From the NCBI GenBank assembly GCA_020466095.1, contig CM035806.1, forward strand, positions 148,917,167 to 148,981,166: a stretch of DNA of 64,000 nucleotides. The letters run 5' to 3'. Of this stretch, positions 11,475 through 24,212 are shown piece after piece (position 1 is the first letter of the stretch; each line of letters begins with the position of its first letter). The notes beneath the pieces were generated by a model. The model was not told the origin of the DNA, did no database searches, and saw nothing but the letters and a program-made list of their open reading frames with translations. The DNA is from Chlorops oryzae. Taxonomy: Eukaryota > Arthropoda > Insecta > Diptera > Chloropidae. The position numbers and the translations under genes were made by a program.

Positions 11475-11992
11475 AATATACCCTCGACACAGGGTGTGTA
11501 GGGTACCTATAAATATATTTGAAACGGAAAATATATATGTATATATTGCTTTGTTATATATGTATATTGCTTATATATTCCTTTTCGAATATCTCTATGA
11601 CAAGAGTTTGCGTCTTGGCCAAATCAGGTCGTGTCTGAACTATGTCTATAACAAAAGTTTACGTCTTGACCAAATCAGGTCGTGTCTGAACTAGATCTCT
11701 AACAAAAGTTTGCGTCCAAACTATTATAAAATGAAACAAAGAAATGCAGCCCTGCTGAAATAAAGTACATTAGGAGCCGACCAATTTTCAAGCCATATCA
11801 TTAGGAGCCAAAATACATGATTTTTTCATAGCGGGAAATCTAGATTATAAGCTATGGCCATATTATAACTAGATCCGAGGATAAATCTAGTTTATAGCTT
11901 AAATTCAGTTTTGCTGCCAACACTGTGTCACTGTGTCTGTCGGAATTTTATTTTGTCGGGAAATTGAATAAAAATTCAGGATTTCCGCAACC
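11475..11992. other. Intergenic between MITE and AAMP; short tandem repeat
   Basis: Contains about 2.5 copies of a ~55-bp repeat at 11588-11716 (see separate entry) and two direct copies of AAATCTAG(A/T)TTATA(A)GCT at about 11836 and 11884. The AAMP promoter should lie in the last 200 bases, but no motif is clear. Confidence 0.45.
11588..11716. repeat. ~55-bp tandem repeat, ~2.5 copies
   Basis: Unit: TCTATAACAAAAGTTTGCGTCTT followed by GGCCAAATCAGGTCGTGTCTGAACTA. Its ACAAAAGTTTGCGTC core matches the core of the 34-bp minisatellite at 15213-15350 (ACCAAAAGTTTGCGTC), which suggests a common source. Confidence 0.7.
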
Positions 11993-13473
11993 ATGCGTTG
12001 TGACACGCCCCCGCATTCAAATTGTAGCGACGATGATGTCGAACGCGAATTGGAAGCACGGATGGAGTTTAATGCAATGTTGGCCGAAGAGGGTGTCCTA
12101 ATAGATGATGATGATATCTACGATCTGGATGATGATGATTACAATGATGATGAAGATGATGAACTGGAGGAAGTCGAGCTGGAGGATCTTGAACAGCGTT
12201 TGGGTGTTGGATTGCGTGGAACACCCGAAGATAAGGCTATAATGACTTTCCGCGAACACGAGAGTCCAGTTTTCAGTTGCCACCTTCATCCGGAACATGA
12301 TATTGCTGTCACTGGCGGACAGGATGATGTGGCCATATTATGGAATATCACCGATGGTCAAGTACTTGAAAAGACAACAGAGCACACAGATACGGTGACA
12401 ACCGCAAAGTTTAGCTATGATGGTAATTATCTATTGACTGCTGATATGGCCGGATGTATATGCGTATTCCGGGTACAGATGAACGGCTCGACAGATCAAC
12501 AACAACAACAACAAAGTGGAGCTTCAAAGCCGCAATATTTGAATAAAGTGTGGTCAAATGGTATTGGTGATCTGTCGTGGTGTTCTTGGCATGATCGTGC
12601 CCATGTTGTTTTTGCGAGCAGTGCCGAAAGCGGTGAAATCTATATGTGGCGAATACCATCCGGTGATTGCAAGGTTTTTGTCGGTCCAGGATGCTGCTGT
12701 GTAGCCGGACAACTGACCGAAGATGGTAAAAAACTATTCGCATCCTATGTGAATGGTAGTCTACGATTATGGGATCTTCGTCTCGGAAATGCCATGTTCA
12801 CCATAACTGATGAACATAATAATGAGAGTATACCGTCGGTTGCTTGCGATAAGCACAGTGCACTGTTTGCCTCTGGCGATAGGAATGGTAAGTGTGGAGC
12901 ATCGAAAATCGAATATTTTTATTAACGCCTAAAATGCCTTTATTTAATTATGATTATAATTTTGTTTTAGGAAAAATTTTATTTTGCACTCAAGCTGGCC
13001 CAGTACAATCGGTGAATACAAATGGTTTGGTCGAGTGTCTAGCTTTTTCACCATCGGCAGATTTAAAAATGCTTGCTAGCGCTACATTGGAGGGCGAGAC
13101 AACTATTTGGGATTACAGCCATTTCTCGAAACGTGTCGTTTGTGCACAACCAGAAAATCAAATCAGCGTTTGCAGGTAAGTTAGAGATTTTCGGATGGAT
13201 TAAAAAAACATCCGCTGGATGAATCGTATGTTCAAATATGCCCCGTTTATCTCTTTCAGTATGAAATGGCTGAATGGCAATCACTTGGCCATTGGGACTG
13301 CAGATGGTGACATTCTTATTTACGATGCACGTTCCGGGACTCTTAAGCAAAAGCTTACCGGACACACTGCTCATGTATATGAGTTCTTCTACTCCCGTCG
13401 CTTGAATATGCTCCTCAGTGTTTCCGAAGATAGTAGCGCAAAGTTGTTCCCCGTACCCGAATTGGATGATTAA
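11993..13473 (+). CDS. AAMP: AAMP / Sqt1-type WD40-repeat protein, three exons
   Basis: Exons 11993-12887, 12971-13175 and 13260-13473 join to 437 residues (human AAMP is about 434). Introns have GTAAGT and TTTTAG/TTTCAG borders, and phases agree (1 nt, then 2 nt carried over). The N-terminus is strongly acidic: residues about 36-65 are mostly Asp/Glu (DDDDIYDLDDDDYNDDEDDE). WD40 blades follow from residue about 80, starting IMTFREHESPVFSCHLHPE, with typical endings such as VAILWNITDG, IYMWRIPSG, LRLWDLR, TTIWDYSH, ILIYDARSG and SAKLFPVPELDD at the C-terminus. A short Gln run (QQQQQQ) sits between blades. AAMP was first described in angiogenesis and cell migration; its yeast relative Sqt1 is an acidic WD40 chaperone for the ribosomal protein uL16. 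The ribosome-assembly role is inferred from that homology. Confidence 0.92.
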
Positions 13474-14570
13474 ATTATTCAGTCGGTCAGTCGGTAAGTC
13501 GGTGGGTTTTTAATGGGGCGAAATTCTTGGACTGTTTGGAGAATTATTATACGATTTTACTATATATTTGTACACTCTATTCGTTGAGTGATAAGATAAA
13601 ATTTTTGATTCCTTATTACAAGATAAACTTGTAAATCTAACTGTGTATAGACTCATATTAAATGTCGTGTGTGAACTTCAAGAATTTCCTTTTGCTATCG
13701 TGGTTGCAAGGGCTATATAGAATGCTATATATATATTGGATTTCTGCTGCGGAGAAATAGTTCAATAGTTTAAATTTCAGACAACTCTCTTACTGCTCCC
13801 GACTGTTCAAAAATATAAGTTCCTTAATACCATTTACTCTTTGGGAAACATTATCGGAACCGCTTTTAAGGTTCTATTGTCCTTGAAATATCCTTTTTAG
13901 TAAGCCCTTTTTCAAAATTTTATATCTCGAAAAGTAATTAAGACAGAAAAGAAAAAGAAAATGGCGACTAATGGCTGGTATAACAAGGAACCTGAAAATA
14001 ATTTTTTTTTTTTTAAATTTTTCACATTGAGATACATATTTGAAAAATTGCATACAGATGCACTCAGTGCTAGTATACTGCGAGAGACATGCGCATCCCG
14101 TACAACTGTTGAAAATATGGTAGAGAATGGCATCATTCAGTCGCCATTTTGAACGAAATTCGCATACATATTCCTTTATGTTCACGGTGAGATACATAAC
14201 AATTGTTACGCAAAAAGAAGAGAAAAAAAAACAACCATTTTTGTTTTTTTTTTTTTTAGTGTATTCCACTTTGGAGATGTCCTTCGCAAATCTTATAAAT
14301 GTGATGACCTTTGCTTAAAAAGCTTCAAAATACTTGGTTCCTTTAGATTCACTTTTCTATTGTGCAAAGAATGGGAGGATTTTTTTTTTTCAAATCCGCA
14401 GGAATATTTAGAATCGGGCTGACAGTCTTTTCTGAAAATTCGCCTGTAAGTATGCTATCTTTTGAGTCTCCGCATTAATTTGCAATAAACATTGCGCACA
14501 GTGCTCCACTAAGAGAAAAACAAAATATTAGAACCGCATAAATGTTTGTTGTTACACCTCTTTAAAGTCT
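13474..14570. other. Downstream of AAMP, no gene recognised
   Basis: AAMP 3' UTR and intergenic DNA. From 14281 to 14424 the sequence (ATGTGATGACCTTTGCTTAAAA ... TCCGCAGGAATATTTAGAATCGGGCTG) is similar to 60551-60686, a diverged dispersed repeat ending in the AGAATCGGGCTG motif. Confidence 0.45.
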
Positions 14571-15690
14571 GTGCCAACTTTGAGTGGGCGTAGCAGAAAA
14601 AGTAGGCGTGGCAGCGTTACGAAGTTAAACTTTTCCAACTTTGGGGCACAATAGTAAGCTATATTCCGAAATTGAACACTGTGGGTTTTGCACCAACCCC
14701 GTTTTCTGTTTGAGGGGGTTGGGGTGGTTCGATTTCTAAAATTTTTTTTGGAATCTCATAGCAATTTGCAAAGGAACGTCCATGCCAAATTTCAAAGCCC
14801 TAGGGCAACTCCTTCTACGATTTCCCAAAAAATGTATGGAGGTCGAATCATAATACTCATAATAAAATAGAGTGTACACTAAGGGCCAATATTACTAAGT
14901 CTCTTCGTTCATTTTTACATTTCATGGTGGATATGATGTAGTGAAAATGCTGTAGGATATAGGTAATATTTTATTTCATATTCCCAGATAAATAAGCCAT
15001 CCGCTTATAGTTGCATCAAAGGAGTGAAAGTTACTTAAAATCCGATGTGGCGTTATTTCATTTTCGATTTCGATTTTTATATTTTTTCCCAATAGAAGCT
15101 CGTTAAAGGCCTCGAAGCTTTCCCCAAATAGTGGCATAGCGAGCAAGTCACAAATTTACATCAATCAGGATATTGTATATCTTTCGGACGTTAAATCTCA
15201 TATCCAAAATTTTCCGCATCATACCAAAAGTTTGCGTCTCGGACTAGATCTCTATACCAAAAGTCTGCGTCTGGACTAGATCTCTATACCAAAAGTTTGC
15301 GTCTGGACTAGATCTCTATACCAAAAGTTTGCGTCTGGACTAGATCTCTATTCCAAAAATTTTGCGATATATATATATACGAAAATACGTCCGAAAGATA
15401 TACAAATCCTATGGATGTATATTTTTCTTTTATGTAGATTGATTTGATATGTGTATTGACTTGTAGATTTCAAAACAATATTTAAAAGGCTTTGAGAACA
15501 AAAAAATGTTCGAAATCAAACCACCCCAAGCCCCCTATACAGAAAATGGGGTGGAGCCAAATTCCACAATTTTGAACCCACAGTGTTAAAATTCGGAATA
15601 CAGCTTACTGTTGTGCCCCAAAGTTGGAAAAGTTTAACGTAACGCTGCTACGCCTACTTTTTGTGCTACGCCCACTCAAAGTTGGCAAAG
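14571..15690. mobile_element. ~1.1-kb element with ~170-bp terminal inverted repeats
   Basis: The left end reads TGCCAACTTTGAGTGGGCGTAGCA and then AAAGTAGGCGTGGCAGCGTTACG, TTAAACTTTTCCAACTTTGG, GGCACAATAGTAAGCT, ACACTGTGGGTT and GGGGTTGGGGTGGTTCGATTTC. The right end (15510-15690) is the reverse complement of all of these blocks in order. It has no transposase frame. The interior holds a 34-bp minisatellite at 15213-15350. The structure fits a foldback or long-TIR non-autonomous element. The target duplication is unclear because the right end runs into sequence leading to the satellite array. A related degraded end is at 175-285. Confidence 0.75.
15213..15365. repeat. 34-bp minisatellite, about 4.5 copies
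   Basis: Unit: TATACCAAAAGTTTGCGTCT plus GGACTAGATCTC; near-identical copies with one T/C change. It lies inside the long-TIR element. Flanking ATATCTTTCGGACG (15176) and CGTCCGAAAGATAT (15387) are inverted copies of each other, so this interior is itself a small palindromic unit. Confidence 0.8.
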
Positions 15691-16199
15691 ACGTGTTTTC
15701 ACGTTCACGTTCGCTTCTTAAATCTTTTTTCTATCTCTCTCGCTTTTTATAACAGAACTGTCTGCGCAAATCAAACCAAAAAAATTCAAAATGCCAAAAT
15801 TCCCAGTAGTTTCCGAGATATTCACTACCTCAAATCTGGCATCCACCTTCTGCTTTTCCTGTTGGCCTGGTTAATCAGACGAATTTTTGTACTGAAATCC
15901 GCATTTCTCGGGCATCGCTTTTTCTCGAAGGCTAGAATTTTTTTTCGAGAACTTCAATGGTAAGTATGCTTCCGTTTGAGCCTCCAGCACACTTTGCAAT
16001 GAATAAATTTTAATTATTTCCACGGGTAAGGAAAATGCAAAAAGTGCTTCAAATAGGGGGAAAGCGTCGAATTTTCCAGGAATTTTCTCCATGGGAATTT
16101 TCTTTAGGATCTTAGGAACCATTTAGAAAAGAAAAATTTTCAAAAACCCTGTAGGAAATGTCATTTTGAGACATTTAAACCCGAAAAACAAAACTTTAT

Positions 16200-16619
16200 T
16201 CAAAAAAATATAACGGCTTTATTTTCCCGCCAAAATAATATTTCAAAAAAATCTTCAAAAAATAACAAAAAAACCAAAATTTTCAAAACCCGGAAATTCC
16301 CAGTAGTTTCCGAGATATAATCATTTGAAATTTTGGCATCCACCTTCTGTTTTTCCTGGTCGCCTGGTGAATCAGACGAATTTTTGTACTGAAATCCGCA
16401 TTTCTCGGGCATCGCTTTTTCTCGAAGGCTAGAATTTTTTTTCGAGAACTTCAATGGTAAGTATGCTTCCGTTTGAGCCTCCAGCACACTTTGCAATGAA
16501 TAAATTTTAATTATTTCCACGGGTAAGGAAAATGCAAAAAGTGCTTCAAATAGGGGGAAAGCGTCGAATTTTCCAGGAATTTTCTCCATGGGAATTTTCT
16601 TTAGGATCTTAGGAACCAT
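16200..16619 (-). other. 139-codon open frame carried by each satellite unit (example copy)
   Basis: Representative of identical or near-identical minus-strand frames in the 497-bp units (others at 16697-17116, 18070-18489, 18567-18986, 19064-19483, 19561-19980, 20058-20477, 22634-23053, 24381-24800, 28516-28935). The product would be Phe/Lys-rich with a hydrophobic C-terminus (LVFLLFFEDFFEILFW). There is no known domain, no clear start context, and 497 is not a multiple of three, so the frame cannot read through units. Conservation is most simply explained by recent homogenisation of the array. I do not call it a gene. Confidence 0.35.
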
Positions 16620-17375
16620 TTAGAAAAGAAAAATTTTCAAAAACCCTGTAGGAAATGTCATTTTGAGACATTTAAACCCGAAAAACAAAACTTTATTCAA
16701 AAAAATATAACGGCTTTATTTTCCCGCCAAAATAATATTTCAAAAAAATCTTCAAAAAATAACAAAAAAACCAAAATTTTCAAAACCCGGAAATTCCCAG
16801 TAGTTTCCGAGATATAATCATTTGAAATTTTGGCATCCACCTTCTGTTTTTCCTGGTCGCCTGGTGAATCAGACGAATTTTTGTACTGAAATCCGCATTT
16901 CTCGGGCATCGCTTTTTCTCGAAGGCTAGAATTTTTTTTCGAGAACTTCAATGGTAAGTATGCTTCCGTTTCAGCCTCCAGCACACTTTGCAATGAATAA
17001 ATTTTAATTATTTCCACGGGTAAGGAAAATGCAAAAAGTGCTTCAAATAGGGGGAAAGCGTCGAATTTTCCAGGAATTTTCTCCATGGGAATTTTCTTTA
17101 GGATCTTAGGAACCATTTAGAAAAGAAAAATTTTCAAAAACCCTGTAGGAAATGTCATTTTGAGACATTTAAACCCGAAAAACAAAACTTTATTCAAAAA
17201 AATATAACGGCTTTATTTTCCCGCCAAAATAATATTTCAAAAAAATCTTCAAAAAATAACAAAAAAACCAAAATTTTCAAAACCCGGAAATTCCCAGTAG
17301 TTTCCGAGATATAATCATTTGAAATTTTGGCATCCACCTTCTGTTTTTCCTGGTCGCCTGGTGAATCAGACAATT

Positions 17376-17762
17376 TTTTGACCATTTCCGGAGAAGCAAA
17401 TTTCAAATAGGAAAGCTCTTTTCCAGATTTCAGAATTTTTAATTTACTAGAAAAGAAAAATTAAAGGGAAAGTCATTTTAATTTCCAAATTTTAATTAGG
17501 ATTGAAAAATTTTCAAAAACTAAAATCAAAATTTAAACCCGAAACATTTTCAAAAATTAACGCATTTTCGCCAAAATTTTTTTAAAAAACCTTTTAAACC
17601 AATAGTAGTTCCGTTACTGAATTTGCATATTTTTTTTCCGGGGGAATCAAAATTTTAGAAACCGATTTTCCAGTTTTCTCAGGGAATTTTTTTTGGACTT
17701 AGGAAATTGATCAACCTTGAATGTATTTTAAATTTACGAAAAACAAAATTTCAAAAAAACGC
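17376..17762. repeat. Diverged segment inside the satellite array
   Basis: About 390 bases replace the expected unit sequence. They are a patchwork of unit-like phrases (ATTTCCGG, GAAAAGAAAAATT, CATTTTAATTTCC), followed by resumption at CTGAAATCCGCATTTCTCGG. It looks like an older, decayed unit or a low-quality consensus stretch. Confidence 0.5.
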
Positions 17763-20700
17763 TGAAATCCGCATTTCTCGGGCATCGCTTTTTCTCGAAG
17801 GCTAGAATTTTTTTTCGAGAACTTCAATGGTAAGTATGCTTCCGTTTGAGCCTCCAGCACACTTTGCAATGAATAAATTTTAATTATTTCCACGGGTAAG
17901 GAAAATGCAAAAAGTGCTTCAAATAGGGGGAAAGCGTCGAATTTTCCAGGAATTTTCTCCATGGGAATTTTCTTTAGGATCTTAGGAACCATTTAGAAAA
18001 GAAAAATTTTCAAAAACCCTGTAGGAAATGTCATTTTGAGACATTTAAACCCGAAAAACAAAACTTTATTCAAAAAAATATAACGGCTTTATTTTCCCGC
18101 CAAAATAATATTTCAAAAAAATCTTCAAAAAATAACAAAAAAACCAAAATTTTCAAAACCCGGAAATTCCCAGTAGTTTCCGAGATATAATCATTTGAAA
18201 TTTTGGCATCCACCTTCTGTTTTTCCTGGTCGCCTGGTGAATCAGACGAATTTTTGTACTGAAATCCGCATTTCTCGGGCATCGCTTTTTCTCGAAGGCT
18301 AGAATTTTTTTTCGAGAACTTCAATGGTAAGTATGCTTCCGTTTCAGCCTCCAGCACACTTTGCAATGAATAAATTTTAATTATTTCCACGGGTAAGGAA
18401 AATGCAAAAAGTGCTTCAAATAGGGGGAAAGCGTCGAATTTTCCAGGAATTTTCTCCATGGGAATTTTCTTTAGGATCTTAGGAACCATTTAGAAAAGAA
18501 AAATTTTCAAAAACCCTGTAGGAAATGTCATTTTGAGACATTTAAACCCGAAAAACAAAACTTTATTCAAAAAAATATAACGGCTTTATTTTCCCGCCAA
18601 AATAATATTTCAAAAAAATCTTCAAAAAATAACAAAAAAACCAAAATTTTCAAAACCCGGAAATTCCCAGTAGTTTCCGAGATATAATCATTTGAAATTT
18701 TGGCATCCACCTTCTGTTTTTCCTGGTCGCCTGGTGAATCAGACGAATTTTTGTACTGAAATCCGCATTTCTCGGGCATCGCTTTTTCTCGAAGGCTAGA
18801 ATTTTTTTTCGAGAACTTCAATGGTAAGTATGCTTCCGTTTCAGCCTCCAGCACACTTTGCAATGAATAAATTTTAATTATTTCCACGGGTAAGGAAAAT
18901 GCAAAAAGTGCTTCAAATAGGGGGAAAGCGTCGAATTTTCCAGGAATTTTCTCCATGGGAATTTTCTTTAGGATCTTAGGAACCATTTAGAAAAGAAAAA
19001 TTTTCAAAAACCCTGTAGGAAATGTCATTTTGAGACATTTAAACCCGAAAAACAAAACTTTATTCAAAAAAATATAACGGCTTTATTTTCCCGCCAAAAT
19101 AATATTTCAAAAAAATCTTCAAAAAATAACAAAAAAACCAAAATTTTCAAAACCCGGAAATTCCCAGTAGTTTCCGAGATATAATCATTTGAAATTTTGG
19201 CATCCACCTTCTGTTTTTCCTGGTCGCCTGGTGAATCAGACGAATTTTTGTACTGAAATCCGCATTTCTCGGGCATCGCTTTTTCTCGAAGGCTAGAATT
19301 TTTTTTCGAGAACTTCAATGGTAAGTATGCTTCCGTTTCAGCCTCCAGCACACTTTGCAATGAATAAATTTTAATTATTTCCACGGGTAAGGAAAATGCA
19401 AAAAGTGCTTCAAATAGGGGGAAAGCGTCGAATTTTCCAGGAATTTTCTCCATGGGAATTTTCTTTAGGATCTTAGGAACCATTTAGAAAAGAAAAATTT
19501 TCAAAAACCCTGTAGGAAATGTCATTTTGAGACATTTAAACCCGAAAAACAAAACTTTATTCAAAAAAATATAACGGCTTTATTTTCCCGCCAAAATAAT
19601 ATTTCAAAAAAATCTTCAAAAAATAACAAAAAAACCAAAATTTTCAAAACCCGGAAATTCCCAGTAGTTTCCGAGATATAATCATTTGAAATTTTGGCAT
19701 CCACCTTCTGTTTTTCCTGGTCGCCTGGTGAATCAGACGAATTTTTGTACTGAAATCCGCATTTCTCGGGCATCGCTTTTTCTCGAAGGCTAGAATTTTT
19801 TTTCGAGAACTTCAATGGTAAGTATGCTTCCGTTTCAGCCTCCAGCACACTTTGCAATGAATAAATTTTAATTATTTCCACGGGTAAGGAAAATGCAAAA
19901 AGTGCTTCAAATAGGGGGAAAGCGTCGAATTTTCCAGGAATTTTCTCCATGGGAATTTTCTTTAGGATCTTAGGAACCATTTAGAAAAGAAAAATTTTCA
20001 AAAACCCTGTAGGAAATGTCATTTTGAGACATTTAAACCCGAAAAACAAAACTTTATTCAAAAAAATATAACGGCTTTATTTTCCCGCCAAAATAATATT
20101 TCAAAAAAATCTTCAAAAAATAACAAAAAAACCAAAATTTTCAAAACCCGGAAATTCCCAGTAGTTTCCGAGATATAATCATTTGAAATTTTGGCATCCA
20201 CCTTCTGTTTTTCCTGGTCGCCTGGTGAATCAGACGAATTTTTGTACTGAAATCCGCATTTCTCGGGCATCGCTTTTTCTCGAAGGCTAGAATTTTTTTT
20301 CGAGAACTTCAATGGTAAGTATGCTTCCGTTTCAGCCTCCAGCACACTTTGCAATGAATAAATTTTAATTATTTCCACGGGTAAGGAAAATGCAAAAAGT
20401 GCTTCAAATAGGGGGAAAGCGTCGAATTTTCCAGGAATTTTCTCCATGGGAATTTTCTTTAGGATCTTAGGAACCATTTAGAAAAGAAAAATTTTCAAAA
20501 ACCCTGTAGGAAATGTCATTTTGAGACATTTAAACCCGAAAAACAAAACTTTATTCAAAAAAATATAACGGCTTTATTTTCCCGCCAAAATAATATTTCA
20601 AAAAAATCTTCAAAAAATAACAAAAAAACCAAAATTTTCAAAACCCGGAAATTCCCAGTAGTTTCCGAGATATAATCATTTGAAATTTTGGCATCCACCT

Positions 20701-20938
20701 TCTGTTTTTCCTGGTCGCCTGGTGAATCAGACGAATTTTTGTACTGAAATCCGCATTTCTCGGGCATCGCTTTTTCTCGAAGGCTAGAATTTTTTTTCGA
20801 GACTTCAATGGTAAGTATGCTTCCGTTTAGCCTCCAGCACACTTTGCAATGAATAATTTTAATTATTTCCACGGGTAAGGAAAATGCAAAAAGTGCTTCA
20901 AATAGGGGGAAGCGTCGAATTTTCCAGGATTTCTCCAT

Positions 20939-21495
20939 GGATTTTTGTGACTTAAAAAAATTTAAAACCGAATTTTTAACAAAAAAAAATTTAAAAAAAA
21001 GTTTTTCCCAAAATTAAAAAAATAAAAAAAAAAAACAATTTAAACCGAATCCTTCATTAATTTGCCTTTTTCGCGACGAATTTTTGTACTAATCCGCATT
21101 TCTCGGGCATCGCTTTTTTCGAAGGCTAGAATTTTTTTTCGAGACTTCAATGGTAAGTATGCTTCCGTTTAGCCTCCAGCACACTTTAAAATTTATTTCG
21201 GAGAAAAAAATAAGGGGAAATTTCGATTTCGGATTTTGTGACTTAAAAAATTAAACCGAATTTTTAACCAAAAAAATTTAAAAAAAAGTTTTTCCAAAAT
21301 TAAAAAATAAAAAAAAAAAACAAATTTAAACCGAATCTTCATTAATTTGCCTTTTTCGCGAATTTTAACTTGGTTTTAGATTTTTTTTATAGATCTCCTT
21401 AAAATTTATTTCGGAGAAAAAAATAAGGGGAAATTTCGATTTCGGATTTTTGTGACTTAAAAAAAATTAAAACCGAATTTTTAACCAAAAAAATT
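20939..21495. repeat. Second AT-rich tandem repeat interrupting the satellite
   Basis: Three copies of a ~200-bp motif (GGATTTTTGTGACTTAAAAAA, ...TTAAAACCGAATTTTTAAC, ...TTAATTTGCCTTTTTCGCG, ...TTAACTTGGTTTTAGATTTTTT, ...CTTAAAATTTATTTCGGAG, AAAAAAATAAGGGGAAATTTCG). The first copy is interrupted by a block of the 497-bp unit (21075-21187). The phrase TTTTAACTTGGTTTTAGATTTTTTATAG recurs at 28263-28290, so the two repeats are interleaved at both ends of the array. Confidence 0.6.
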
Positions 21496-22432
21496 TATTC
21501 AAAAAAATATAACGGCTTTATTTTCCCGCCAAAATAATATTTCAAAAAAATCTTCAAAAAATAACAAAAAACCAAAATTTTCAAAACCCGGAAATTCCCA
21601 GTAGTTTCCGAGATATAATCATTTGAATTTTGGCATCCCCTTTGTTTCCTGGCGCTGGGAATCAACGAATTTTTGTACAAATCCCATTTCTCGGGAGCTT
21701 TTTCCGAAGGCTAGATTTTTTTTCGGAACTTCAAGGAATTTTCTTTGCCTCCAGAATTGAAAAAAATTTTAATTATTTCCACGGGTAGGAAAATAAAAAT
21801 GTTAAATGGGGAAACTGAATTTTCAGGAATTTTCCAGGAATTTTTTTGGATTTGGAACCATTTAAAAGAAAAATTTTCAAAAACCCTGTGGAAATATTTT
21901 GAATTTAAACCCAAAAAAAAATTTATAAAAAAAAAACGCTTATTTTCCCGCAAAATAATTTCAAAAAAACTCAAAAAATAAAAAAACCAAAATTTTCAAC
22001 CCGGAATTAAGGAAAATGCAAAAAGTGCTTCAAATAGGGGGAAAGCGTCGAATTTTCCAGGAATTTTCTCCATGGGAATTTTCTTTAGGATCTTAGGAAC
22101 CATTTAGAAAAGAAAAATTTTCAAAAACCCTGTAGGAAATGTCATTTTGAGACATTTAAACCCGAAAAACAAAACTTTATTCAAAAAAATATAACGGCTT
22201 TATTTTCCCGCCAAAATAATATTTCAAAAAAATCTTCAAAAAATAACAAAAAAACCAAAATTTTCAAAACCCGGAAATTCCCAGTAGTTTCCGAGATATA
22301 ATCATTTGAAATTTTGGCATCCACCTTCTGTTTTTCCTGGTCGCCTGGTGAATCAGACGAATTTTTGTACTGAAATCCGCATTTCTCGGGCATCGCTTTT
22401 TCTCGAAGGCTAGAATTTTTTTTCGAGAACTT

Positions 22433-22469
22433 CCCCCCCCCCCCCCAAAAAAAAAAAAAAAAAAAAAAA
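22433..22469. other. C14/A23 homopolymer junction, probable consensus artefact
   Basis: Inside an otherwise normal satellite unit, CGAGAACTT is followed by 14 C and 23 A, then the unit resumes at ATGCAAAAAGTGCTTC. The roughly 80 unit bases expected between these points are missing. A sequencing or polishing failure is more likely than a real sequence. Confidence 0.7.
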
Positions 22470-24019
22470 TGCAAAAAGTGCTTCAAATAGGGGGAAAGCG
22501 TCGAATTTTCCAGGAATTTTCTCCATGGGAATTTTCTTTAGGATCTTAGGAACCATTTAGAAAAGAAAAATTTTCAAAAACCCTGTAGGAAATGTCATTT
22601 TGAGACATTTAAACCCGAAAAACAAAACTTTATTCAAAAAAATATAACGGCTTTATTTTCCCGCCAAAATAATATTTCAAAAAAATCTTCAAAAAATAAC
22701 AAAAAAACCAAAATTTTCAAAACCCGGAAATTCCCAGTAGTTTCCGAGATATAATCATTTGAAATTTTGGCATCCACCTTCTGTTTTTCCTGGTCGCCTG
22801 GTGAATCAGACGAATTTTTGTACTGAAATCCGCATTTCTCGGGCATCGCTTTTTCTCGAAGGCTAGAATTTTTTTTCGAGAACTTCAATGGTAAGTATGC
22901 TTCCGTTTCAGCCTCCAGCACACTTTGCAATGAATAAATTTTAATTATTTCCACGGGTAAGGAAAATGCAAAAAGTGCTTCAAATAGGGGGAAAGCGTCG
23001 AATTTTCCAGGAATTTTCTCCATGGGAATTTTCTTTAGGATCTTAGGAACCATTTAGAAAAGAAAAATTTTCAAAAACCCTGTAGGAAATGTCATTTTGA
23101 GACATTTAAACCCGAAAAACAAAACTTTATTCAAAAAAATATAACGGCTTTATTTTCCCGCCAAAATAATATTTCAAAAAAATCTTCAAAAAATAACAAA
23201 AAAACCAAAATTTTCAAAACCCGGAAATTCCCAGTATTTCCGAGATATAATCATTTGAAATTTTGGCATCCACCTTCTGTTTTTCCTGGTCGCCTGGTGA
23301 ATCAGACGAATTTTTGTACTGAAATCCGCATTTCTCGGGCATCGCTTTTTCTCGAAGGCTAGAATTTTTTTTCGAGAACTTCAATGGTAAGTATGCTTCC
23401 GTTTAGCCTCCAGCACACTTTGCAATGAATAAATTTTAATTATTTCCAGGGTAAGGAAAATGCAAAAAGTGCTTCAAATAGGGGGAAAGCGTCGAATTTT
23501 CCAGGAATTTTCTCCATGGGAATTTTCTTTAGGATCTTAGGAACCATTTAAAAAGAAAAATTTTCAAAAACCCTGTAGGAAATGTCATTTTGAGACATTT
23601 AAACCCGAAAAACAAAACTTTATTCAAAAAAATATAACGGCTTTATTTTCCCGCCAAAATAATATTTCAAAAAAATCTTCAAAAAATAAAAAAAAACCAA
23701 AATTTTCAAAACCCGGAAATTCCCAGTAGTTTCCGAGATATAATCATTTGAAATTTTGGCATCCACCTTCTGTTTTTCCTGGTCGCCTGGTGAATCAGAC
23801 GAATTTTTGTACTGAAATCCGCATTTCTCGGGCATCGCTTTTTCTCGAAGGCTAGAATTTTTTTTCGAGAACTTCAATGGTAAGTATGCTTCCGTTTCAG
23901 CCTCCAGCACACTTTGCAATGAATAAATTTTAATTATTTCCACGGGTAAGGAAAATGCAAAAATGCTTCAAATAGGGGGAAAGCGTCGAATTTTCCAGGA
24001 ATTTTCTCCATGGGAATTT

Positions 24020-24212
<193 letters not shown>

